64,000 nucleotides of DNA from Smittium culicis (taxonomy: Eukaryota; Kickxellomycota; Harpellomycetes; Harpellales; Legeriomycetaceae), in assembly GCA_001970855.1 (NCBI GenBank), contig LSSN01000086.1:1-64000 (forward strand). The letters run 5' to 3'. The notes under the pieces were generated by a model. That model was not told the origin of the DNA, did not search any database, and worked only from the letters and a program-made list of their open reading frames with translations. Position 1 is the stretch's first letter, and every line of letters begins with the position of its first letter. The translations under genes were made by a program, and so were the position numbers. This document shows positions 12,068 through 21,596 of this stretch, in pieces.

Positions 12068-12130
12068 TAAATAATAATAATAATAATATAAATATAAATA
12101 TAAATATAAATATAAATATAAATATAAATA
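12068..12130. repeat. (AAT)n then (ATATAA)n microsatellite
   Basis: About six AAT units, then at least seven ATATAA units on the plus strand. Confidence 0.9.
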
Positions 12131-12436
12131 GCAAATTTAAAGTTTTTTTTTGGTATTTTTTGAATTTATATATAATTAATTCTATCAACTGGTAGTACTA
12201 GTATTTTTTTTTGAAGCCATAGAACTCTCGATTTGTGAACTGTATGAGATTTGAGACCCATTATTTCACATTAATCGTGGCTACTTAAAGGTTCAGATAT
12301 TCGAATCTATCATTTGTAACATCTTTATAAATTTTTAGTCTAAATTTTTTTGGCACATACACTATTGGTTACATATTAATAGAATATTATGATATTAAAT
12401 AGTTATTAAGTTTAAAAATTGATAAGTAATTTTTAA

Positions 12437-12970
12437 AACCCATCAATTCTCATAGTATATTTATATCCTCTTGAGGTATATTGATCATATTTGATCAAGT
12501 TGAAACAAAAAATATAAGAATGAACACCTCTTTGTGCCGCAAGATCAAAATTTTTTGATCTAAAAATATACATTTTATACTCGGATTCATTGAACTTCTT
12601 TGAAAGACCGCCAAAGTGGCCATCGGATTGACTTTTCCTGTGATTTTCTAAAATATAATTTAGGAAATTTTTTTATCCTGGAAATAACTGCATCAGTGCT
12701 TTGATCACTGCATATAGAAATTCATGTTTCTAAATTGAGGGCCTGGATCGCTATAAAAGTAAATATTTTTAAAAATAGTAAATTCGGTAGATATAAGTAG
12801 CTTGAATAGATAGCTAAGAGCATACACAGAGTCTTGAGTGAGATTTCCGGACAAATAGATATATTATATCCTCTTAAAATACCAATTAGATTTGTATAGA
12901 AAGCAAAAGAACAAGTGTGAAATCTGAACTCTGCTATAAAAAACATCTGAAGATTCCTCCAGCCCCCCAT
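12437..12970 (-). pseudogene. Decayed DDE-like transposase
   Basis: On the minus strand a coherent protein can be read across several frame breaks. The upstream block is SGNLTQDSVYALSYLFKLL leading to YFYSDPGPQFRNMNFYMQ (about 12860-12715). After a stop and a shift comes ENHRKSQSDGHFGGLSKKFN (about 12652-12590), continuing about 45 more residues to GYKYTMRIDGF near 12437. An acidic SDxGPxFRN block followed by an H-x-K..D-x-HFG-x-LS block resembles the catalytic layout of an integrase/RNase H-fold transposase. I recall such ORFs from repeat-rich early-diverging fungi but cannot name the superfamily. Stops and frameshifts show it is dead. Confidence is high that it is coding-derived and moderate for the transposase call. 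Confidence 0.55.
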
Positions 12971-14921
12971 CAATCTTAATTTTTTTTTTTAAAAAATCAT
13001 AAATTAGAATGCATGAATCATTTATCATAGACTAGTTACATCGCTGAATACAATTGATTTTTATATAATTTGAAAAGAAAGTATAAAAAAAATAAAGTGA
13101 TACGAAATAAAGTGAAATGGGAAAAGGAATGGGTAAAGTACTCTGCTACTAATTTTATTTACTTTGAAATTTTCATTTTCTTATACTTTTTATTTAGAAT
13201 TATTAGATTTTAAATTTTGATTGATTCAAAAATTACAAATAAAATTAAAAAAAGATTTTATAAGTATTCAAAGAATATAAAGCTTTAATAAATATAATAA
13301 ATAATAAATAAATTTTTATTATACTTTAAAAAAAGGCACATATGTTAACGAGGAAAGTTAAATCCAAACTAAATCAAATTGAGCTATTTTTTTTTTTTTG
13401 TTTATAAAAAGGGAAGCCTAACTTGCTTCTGAGGCTCTCTCTCAAAAAATTATTTTAAAATAATATCATTATTTTTTTTAGTTTTGAATTTAATTTTTTA
13501 TAGTAAAAAAATAAATAAGCTTCAAAGTATAACAAAGGGTAAAAAGTAGCTAAATCTTAAATATCGGATATCTATTAACTTAGAAATTTTAACAAGTGGC
13601 ACTAATTCAATACTTCAAACCTTGATACTTAATTTTTATTACTTTATTTTCGAGCAACTAAATCTTTAATCTAATCGCAATAAATTCAATTAAATGTAAA
13701 AGTGTGTATTAAATTTTACCGAAAATTGCCTAAATTCACTTCTAATCTCGATAATCTTCCCCTCTATTCGTAAACCAAAATTTTACGAACCTTAAAATCT
13801 TGTACGTCTTCATAAGTTTTTTTCAGCGCTATGAGTCTATATCATGACTTTAAATTGCTGATTGGAAAATATTTTCTACCTTTGACCCTGCAACACGCAG
13901 CATACAAGTGTCTACCTTTTTTCGGTTTTTTGAATTTTTTTGGGCAGACATTGTGGAAAGTGCTTTGTCCCAATTTCAACCCCGAGGTTTTCTTTAATAG
14001 CTATGATATAAAAGGCTCTTTTTCTGGGTTAAATACATCACGTGAGTTTCGAGGCCGTCGCTATCTTAACCGAATCTTCTTATGTTTTTATTTAATCATT
14101 GAAGGTTTGGTCAACAACAGGTTTTGATTTAGGAGTGCATCTCTAGCAATCGTCTAGAGTAAACTAATCTTGTCTTGATTATTGCATCAAAGTGTAGAAC
14201 TGAGCTCTTGAAAACTCAAATCCGAAGCTACTAACCTGAGACAGCGAAAATTCTGAAAAAACCACTGAAAATATGGTCGATTTCTGATACCTGCCAGTTG
14301 ATAAGCTTGAGTAGAGCTTGCTGATATTGTAATGATATTTTTCATTTTATGGTTTGACAATGGAAAGATATCATTTACAAAAGATCGTCCTAACCTTAAA
14401 CAGAGTAGAGTATATTTTACAATGGATTATGTGTCTCCGTTTGATATCTGTTTACCAAATTCAATGAAACTCTTACACGTCTGATTTTCTCTATTCTGTC
14501 ATGGTTATAAAAAGTGTACGTGTTAAAAAATATAATTACTTGTGTTATTTCCATTTTATCTTACATTAATAATATTAATTAACAGTTTATAATTGTCACC
14601 GGTCTTTAAAAAATAGATGTGATTGTATAATCGTTTAAAAGAGTTATATTTTTAATATTGTGTGTGTGTGTGGGGGGGGGGGAGGTATCAATAATGTGCA
14701 TTTATGCGCTTATATACTTCCCAATACTGACTGTATTCTAAGCATAAATCCACTGACCGTGAAATCCCACATTCTAAACTTTTAATCGCTTAATATTTAT
14801 ATTCTTTGAGTAATCTGTAATTTCGAATACATTAATAGTACATAGTGCATTCTATTAAAGCCGAATTAAGATTTTGTATAGTAATTTTTAAGCCTATTTA
14901 TTCTTTATAGATATTCCTGCA

Positions 14922-15010
14922 CTTTTTTTTTTCACAGAGAGTTTATTAAACATAATTTAAACGACATTCTTTAATTGTCCTGGAAATTAATTTCAATTTT
15001 AACAAATATT
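14922..15010 (-). mobile_element. LINE 3'-tail scrap
   Basis: A T run followed by CACAGAGAGTTTATTAAACATAATTTAAA is the reverse complement of the LINE terminal sequence (TTTAATAAACTCTCTG..A-run). Only the last part of the tail is recognisable. Confidence 0.5.
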
Positions 15011-15216
15011 TAATATATTTAAATTTATATAATTTTTCTATTAGTGTATTTTATTGGCCCATTTTTTCATTCTGTGAAAAACCGGCGAAATTTTGCCTAT
15101 TTAATTTTACACACTTTCTAACTCGAATTCAAGAATTCTGAGAATCAGATATTTCTTCTAGTTGAATTTTATGTACAATACTATTTTTTTGCCGTTAAAA
15201 TTTTTTTATACAATAT

Positions 15217-15263
15217 ATGGGAGATTTTGAGCGAAGTACTTTTATGAGCTTAATATTACTATC
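15217..15263 (+). mobile_element. MITE left-end fragment (TGGGGGATTCT family)
   Basis: TATGGGAGATTTTGAGCGAAG matches the left end of the family. It is followed directly by the retroposon's target site. A right-end-like AAGAATCCTCCATA occurs at about 16017-16030, but the internal sequence is too divergent to prove it belongs to the same copy. Confidence 0.45.
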
Positions 15264-15512
15264 AGCTCAATTGAAGTATCCAGCCTATTTGAAGCAATGC
15301 CTGGGTGGATCTTTCGGTTGGTAGATTGATCCCATTTCCCTTTAGGTACGCAGCCGGTAGACCGGCAGAGGAATTTATTAGAATATTAGTTTTTTTATGC
15401 CTTGCACCAAATTTATATTTTTTTTTAGTTTATTTACCGCGTATTTTCTATTATTGTTATCGTACCAATAAAATTCCGTGACCAAAAAAAAAAAAAAAAG
15501 CTCAATTGAAGT
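15264..15512 (+). mobile_element. 221-bp retroposon with perfect 14-bp target-site duplication
   Basis: AGCTCAATTGAAGT occurs exactly at 15264-15277 and 15499-15512. Between them lies a 221-bp insert ending in an A run (15484-15498). The insert contains GATCTTTCGGTTGGTAGATTG and CCCTTTAGGTACGCAGCCG, which recur on the minus strand inside the LINE tail at 34861-34943, so it is a 5'-truncated LINE insertion (or a SINE sharing that tail). Poly(A) plus a 14-bp duplication is the signature of target-primed reverse transcription. Confidence 0.85.
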
Positions 15513-16136
15513 GTAATTTTGATTTTTAAATTTTTAAATTTCATTTTAATATCAAGATTTTTCACAATGGAAACCATTTTCACAGTGTAACAGCTAGAAT
15601 TGTACCAATGAGTAAAATGTGATCAGAAGGATTGTAACGTTTTTCAAGTAGCACATTTTCTCTTTCTATCCTTATAAGGTCACTTACATAATCTCTTGAA
15701 TACTAATTGTGACAAAATTAAATGAAGGTATTTTTGGGCATTCGAAAAAAAGAAAACTTTTTTCTGAGAACAGAAAAATACAAAAACCTTTTTGATATTT
15801 TGAATTAAATGTTACCAAATGAAATAAAAAATCTACAAAATTAATCATTATTTACATTATATCTGAAATGGTACCCTAGTTAAAAGACTAGAACGTGGGC
15901 GCATAAAAACCAGGCATATTTGCTAAAAAAAGATACTAGAATTTATTTATTAGATAATGAAATATAAAGTTTCATAAAATGTAGCTCTTTATACATAAAA
16001 GTGCGCTCTTAGTAAAGAATCCTCCATATTTTATTGTATCTACAGGAGATTCTTACGGTGAGAGGAGCTTTTTTTCCTTGGAATTTTAAATGCTAAGAAT
16101 GATTAGTCGAAACTATTGGTTAAACATGCTAGTCTA

Positions 16137-16350
16137 TACGGGTAATTCTAAGCGAAGAAATCGTGTTGATGCAGCTTATAACTATTGGACTGATTATTTA
16201 AAAGTTATAATAATTATTGGTGGAATTGGTATGGCATTTCCATTATCAGTTTAATTCTGAAAGTATTATTTGCTGGATAAAAATAAATATGAAAATTCAT
16301 ACACTGTAACTCTTTATGCATAAAAGTACTCTCTATGTAAAGAATCGCCA
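16137..16350 (+). mobile_element. MITE (TGGGGGATTCT family), shortened copy
   Basis: Begins TACGGGTAATTCTAAGCGAAG and ends AAGAATCGCCATA. The internal ATTGGTGGAATTGGTATGGC matches the intact copies. At 214 bp it carries internal deletions and degraded termini. Confidence 0.6.
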
Positions 16351-16806
16351 TATCATGTAGATCAGACCTGATATAATTTAAAACATAATAAAATTTGAAT
16401 CAAAGGAAAGTTTTATTAGAAAAATTTCGGCTCTCCGAAATAATCTTTAATATGAGAGATTTTTATGGTAAAAGGAACTTTTTTTCTTGGAATTTTAAAT
16501 GATAAGAATGGTTAGATTGAAATGTTGGTTAAGCTAATAAATTTATTTGATAGTATATTCTAATTGAATTTAAACCATACTATAAATTTGAAGTCTAGGA
16601 AAAGTGTATTAGAAAATGTATTGTTCTCCGAAATATTATCCGATATGTGGCATCCAAACTTGCGTACATTGAAATATATGGGATATTCTCTTGAGTGACC
16701 GATCGTATTTTAGTGAGCTATTTTATTTAGTAGTAATGGATCAGATATAGTTCTAGGTTTAATCCTAAAAAATATCCAGCAGTATTTTCTAATACGTTTC
16801 AAAAAT

Positions 16807-16895
16807 AAACGTAAAGTCTATATTTTTTTTTTTTCAGAGAGAACGTAAAGTCTATATATTTTTTTTTTCCAGAGAGAACGTAAAGTCTATAGAGC
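16807..16895 (+). repeat. 35-bp tandem repeat, ~2.5 copies
   Basis: AACGTAAAGTCTATA starts at 16807, 16842 and 16877 (exact 35-bp period). The units are joined by T runs ending CAGAGAG. Non-coding, about 0.8 kb before ALG10. Confidence 0.85.
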
Positions 16896-17684
16896 AGGAA
16901 AATGAATTACAAATTATGCAACTCGAAATAATCACCCATATAGAGTTAAGTCACTATTATCGAGTTATAAGAGACTAAATCGCAGTTATTGAATTATAGG
17001 GGACTAAAAATTACAGTTTGCGAGTGAACTTTAATCAAAAAGAGTATAAAAATAGATTAGCCCAAATAATTGTCGAAAATGCAATAAATAAATAAAAGGC
17101 AAGCATCCAATCAGCATTTTTTTAATTTACAGCAATAATCAGCTTTTATTTTTAAGGTTTTTATTCATCAATACACTTTAATATTTGATTTTTACATTTT
17201 TTTTTCTTGCACATTTTCAGAAACCCGCAAATATCTCCATATCAGTTTCGATTTCTATATCGATTTCTGTTACTGTTTCTGTTTCTATACCTATACCTAT
17301 TTCTATTTAAACTTATATTTTTCTTAAAAAAAAACTCTTTTCTTTGATCAATTTAGCTTGTGTGTATATGCTTCTCTCCCCTCTCCTTTTTTTCACTTTT
17401 TCTTAGCCAGCATACCAACTTTAATAGTTAAAATAAGAAATAAGACAATTATATACTAATCTTATATACAAAAACGCAAGAACATAAAATTTTAAACTAT
17501 ACACAAACAAATCTCAATAAAGCTGAATAGAATACCTTTCGACAAAATCAATTAACAAAATACTAAAAGAAGAAACAGGTTATATATATATTTACAACCA
17601 GATAAAACTGTCCACTTTCCCTTTTCACTCTCAATTTCTTACTGAGGTTACAAAATATAAAACATATTTAAAGTTGTCGGCACA

Positions 17685-20600
17685 ATGGACAATACTTCAA
17701 AGCTAGCTTTTGCTACATACTCCATCCTTGGCCTCGCCATTCTTCTACGAATCAATAAGCTGGTCCCAGCACCTTACATGGTAACTTTCAAATTCTACTT
17801 CCACTTCATCATCTTTTTCAAAAATCTATCCTCCCACCCAATTTATTCTTGATTTTTTTAATCGAAATTAATACTTTCATAAAATGCCAAGCTTTTCTTT
17901 CTTAGTTCTTTCTTTCTTATTTTTGTATTTATACCTTCATTTAACCTCTCTATTTTTAAATTATCATCCTACTCTGTAACCGACTATCTTTTCAATCTTT
18001 TTTTTTTTATATTTTTTTAAATTAGGATGAAGTCTTTCATGCTGGCCAAGTCCAAGCTTACTGTAGAGGCGACTATTTTTCTTGGGATCCAAAGTTAACT
18101 ACACCCCCAGGATTGTAAGTTTTCCCTCTCCCGATCGCCTAATATTGCACTCATCCCTTCAATTATTTCTATTATTATCCCTATTTCATTTCTTCATTTT
18201 TTTTATCAATATTAGATATTTCGTTTCCCTAATATTCGTAAAAATAACCCAGTTCTTCAGGCTCTCCGATACTGATGGCTGCAACATTAAATCTCTAAGA
18301 ACATACAACTACATAATCTCCCTCTTCCTTTATTTTGTCATCCACTCAATCACTAAAACTCTCAACAAACACAAATCTGATACTTGGATTGCTTTATCAA
18401 CCCTAACTCTACTGCTTTTCCCCGTCTCTTTCTTCTTCAACTACCTCTACTACACCGAAACTATCTCCGTCTTGTTCGTCCTTCTTGGTTACAAATACGC
18501 CCTCGACAGAAAATACTGGACAAGCTCAACTGTAAAGCCTATTTTTATTTCTCCTTCCCCCCCCCCTAAAAAAATACTTATTTTTCTAACTAAAACATTT
18601 AAAATAGGTCTTTTTGCTCTCTTTAACTATGAGACAAACTAATGTCATTTATGCCTTAATGGTTATGGGTTACTCCATCTTGCAAGAGTTAAGCCGCGTT
18701 TCTTCGCCTTCTAATACCGCTATAATTAATCAGCCAGCTTACTCTACTAGAACTCTAAGTAACACATAACACTTAACTCATTACCCTGTTACCCTCACCT
18801 TTACTCCTCTTTAACTCCCCCCCCCCCTCATATCCCCTACTTACTCTTCCCTTCTNNNNNNNNNNNNNNNNNNNNNNNNNNNNNNNNNNNNNNNNNNNNN
18901 NNNNNNNNNNNNNNNNNNNNNNNNNNNNNNNNNNNNNNNNNNNNNNNNNNNNNNNNNNNNNNNNNNNNNNNNNNNNNNNNNNNNNNNNNNNNNNNNNNNN
19001 NNNNNNNNNNNNNNNNNNNNNNNNNNNNNNNNNNNNNNNNNNNNNNNNNNNNNNNNNNNNNNNNNNNNNNNNNNNNNNNNNNNNNNNNNNNNNNNNNNNN
19101 NNNNNNNNNNNNNNNNNNNNNNNNNNNNNNNNNNNNNNNNNNNNNNNNNNNNNNNNNNNNNNNNNNNNNNNNNNNNNNNNNNNNNNNNNNNNNNNNNNNN
19201 NNNNNNNNNNNNNNNNNNNNNNNNNNNNNNNNNNNNNNNNNNNNNNNNNNNNNNNNNNNNNNNNNNNNNNNNNNNNNNNNNNNNNNNNNNNNNNNNNNNN
19301 NNNNNNNNNNNNNNNNNNNNNNNNNNNNNNNNNNNNNNNNNNNNNNNNNNNNNNNNNNNNNNNNNNNNNNNNNNNNNNNNNNNNNNNNNNNNNNNNNNNN
19401 NNNNNNNNNNNNNNNNNNNNNNNNNNNNNNNNNNNNNNNNNNNNNNNNNNNNNNNNNNNNNNNNNNNNNNNNNNNNNNNNNNNNNNNNNNNNNNNNNNNN
19501 NNNNNNNNNNNNNNNNNNNACCCCCCCCCCCCCCTCATATCCCCTACTTACTCTTCCCTTCTCTTTTTAGATTCTTTTGTTACTCAGTTCAAGACTATCA
19601 TAATTGATACATTCTCAAATCTTCCTACTATCTTGTTATCTCTTTCCGGATTTTTCGTTGTTTTCTCATCTTTTGCCTATTTCATATACATCAATGGCGG
19701 AATAGTTTTAGGTATTCTTTCAAAAAATACGATCTTATATTTATATATAAATTTTCTTCATTTCTCGCCTCCTCCCCCTCTTTATTTTTTTTTGTATATC
19801 AATATTTATAAATCCCTTTTAACTAAAGAAATAAACCTCAACTATTCGATTTTTTTTTTTTTTGGCTACTAACCTTCCCGCTCAAATAAAATAACCAGGC
19901 GATAAAAGCAATCACGTAGCCACTCTACACTTCCCCCAACTGTACTACTTGATTATGTTCTTGGCTGGAATGTGCTTCCCTGCAATCTCTCATGTCGTTG
20001 ACCCTATCTACTTTTTCAGAAAAAACTTTCTAAGGTAAATCATATTTTTTTTTAACTTGTCAATTAGCATAGCAAAATTGATCCTCTTTTTACATTTCAG
20101 CTCATAAATAACTATTAACCAATTTCAATGAAAATTCAACTTTAGGTCATGGAGATTATTCTTTTACATAACTGTTTGCTCAGCGATTCTATATACCGTC
20201 AAATACCACACGTACTTGAACCTTATTAACATATACATTAAAACTAAATTCTTTACTATATGCCCATAAATTACTTACTAACAAATCCTAAATCGTTTTT
20301 TTAAAGGATTGAGCATCCGTTTATTCTAAGCGACAATAGACACTTTTCTTTTTATATATGGAAAGATGTGTACCGAAGACATTATTTAATTCGATACATT
20401 CTAGCGCCCGTTTACTTTTACGCTGGATGGTTATGCTGGAGATCGCTAGGTAACTAAGAAAAAAAAAATTCCCATATTCATTTTATATTATATTAACTTG
20501 GTCATTTTTCCATTCAATTGGCCACATTTTTAAGAATCTGTTTTAATTATATTATTAACTTTTAAAAAAAAAAACAAAAAACTAAAACTAAAATTAAAAC

Positions 20601-20877
20601 GTTACAATTTATAGCCAAGTCCAAGTCAATAGCGTGGTGTGCGATTACAGTTTTTGGAATTGCGTTGGTGCTTGTTCCGTCGCCACTGCTCGAGTTCCGC
20701 TACTTCATACTGCCGTACTACTTCTACAGGCTGCACATCATCCAGCCAAGCAAGTCGCGCATAATCTCCGAGCTACTGTGGAACGTTCTCATCAATTTCG
20801 GCGTTTACTACTTGTTCCTCTCGAAACCGTTCATCTGGCCCAGTCAGCCCGACGAGATTATGCGGTTCATGTGGTAG
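17685..20877 (+). CDS. ALG10: Alg10 alpha-1,2-glucosyltransferase (9 exons)
   Basis: ER-membrane enzyme that adds the third, terminal glucose from dolichyl-P-glucose to the Glc2Man9GlcNAc2-PP-dolichol precursor of N-glycans. Exons: 17685-17780, 18026-18114, 18216-18531, 18608-18758, 19571-19711, 19899-20034, 20146-20211, 20307-20449, 20615-20877. All introns are GT..AG and the joins keep frame, giving 466 residues, normal for the family. Diagnostic segments: [20 protein letters not shown] with [11 protein letters not shown] (N-terminal luminal DE motif region), [65 protein letters not shown] and [16 protein letters not shown], with the terminal RFMW typical of Alg10. Many hydrophobic helices are present. 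Intron 4 contains the assembly gap but no coding sequence appears to be lost. The gene is convergent with the Tcp11-family gene. Start choice: first ATG, directly before the hydrophobic helix. Confidence 0.95.
18856..19519. other. Assembly gap (664 N) with duplicated flanks
   Basis: The 28 bases TCATATCCCCTACTTACTCT...CCCTTCT, preceded by a C run (11 and 14 C), occur immediately left of the gap (18817-18855) and again to its right (19521-19562). The two contig ends therefore overlap, and the gap is probably a scaffolding artefact. Collapsing it gives a 105-bp intron 4 in ALG10, like its neighbours. Confidence 0.9.
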
Positions 20878-21243
20878 CTTTTTTATAATTCTCACTGAGT
20901 GGTGAGGAGGGAAAAGGGCGATGGAATTAACAAACTTTTTGTGTTTATTTGGTATGGAAGGAGGAGGCGGTTTCTTTCTTACTTAATTTATGCTTCGCCT
21001 TATCCCGCATCTTTTTTTTTTTTTACCAACCCCAACTTTTTATTTCAAAAAAAAAAAAAAAAACAAAACAAAACAAAACATAAAACGACTTTTCTTTCTT
21101 AATTGCTGTTATAATCTTCGATCTAATTATTTTAATTATTATTTTTTTATTCATCCCCTCCATCGTACTTTGATGGTTCTATTCATAATAAACTTTTGTT
21201 GCTTTTTTTATACGAAAAAAAAAAATGAAACAATCCCATATAT
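20878..21243. other. ALG10/Tcp11 convergent spacer, nothing recognised
   Basis: Pyrimidine-rich 3' flank of ALG10 with T runs and an A-rich AAACAAAAC tract near 21060. No gene. Confidence 0.6.
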
Positions 21244-21441
21244 TTAACCCTTTCCAGTCCAATACTCTTTAAAAAAACCAAATTTATGGTTCGTTTATGA
21301 TTTATAAGCAAGTTTATTATTTGCTTTCAAAATATAATATACCAATTTTTCTTAAATCCTCGGAATTAAGGTCTTTTAATTGAACTCGATTGGCTAAATT
21401 TTGCAGATAAAAAATAGTCTACCGCCATATGAAAGGGTTAA
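21244..21441 (+). mobile_element. piggyBac-like MITE, copy A
   Basis: TTAA|CCCTTTCCAGTCCAAT at the left and GAAAGGG|TTAA at the right (198 bp including both TTAA). Inside, GTTCGTTTATG, AAGCAAGTTTATTATTTGC, CTCGGAATTAA, TTGGCTAAATTTTG.AGAT and AAATAGTC recur in the other copies. TTAA duplications with CCC..GGG termini are the hallmark of the piggyBac superfamily. No coding capacity. Confidence 0.85.
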
Positions 21442-21596
21442 AATAAACTGCAACAAGATCATAATGTGATAACCCCCATTAATAATATTGATTAAAAAAA
21501 AAAAAAACAACGTGAACAAGCAAATACATAATTTTATTGATGTAGAAGAGAGACAAAAAAAAAAAAGCGAAAATTGGATGGGGGGGGGGGGTAGAG

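Larger units (their letters stand above)
10495..17684. other. Gene-poor repeat zone between SES1 and ALG10
   Basis: No intact gene. It contains a minus-strand MITE (10850), an (ATATAA)n microsatellite (12086), a decayed transposase (12437-12970), a LINE-tail scrap (14922), a retroposon with target-site duplication (15264-15512), MITE fragments (15217, 16017, 16440), a MITE (16137-16350) and a 35-bp tandem repeat (16807). The 98-residue open frame at 13831-14127 has no recognisable family and is not called. Confidence 0.7.

Noticed and set aside
13831..14127. 98-residue aromatic-rich open frame
   Set aside because: No recognisable domain, no promoter-like sequence and no splice context; flanking DNA is repeat-rich. 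It could be a transposon remnant but cannot be supported.
18837..19538. Apparent 233-residue minus-strand frame
   Set aside because: It consists almost entirely of undetermined bases in the assembly gap.
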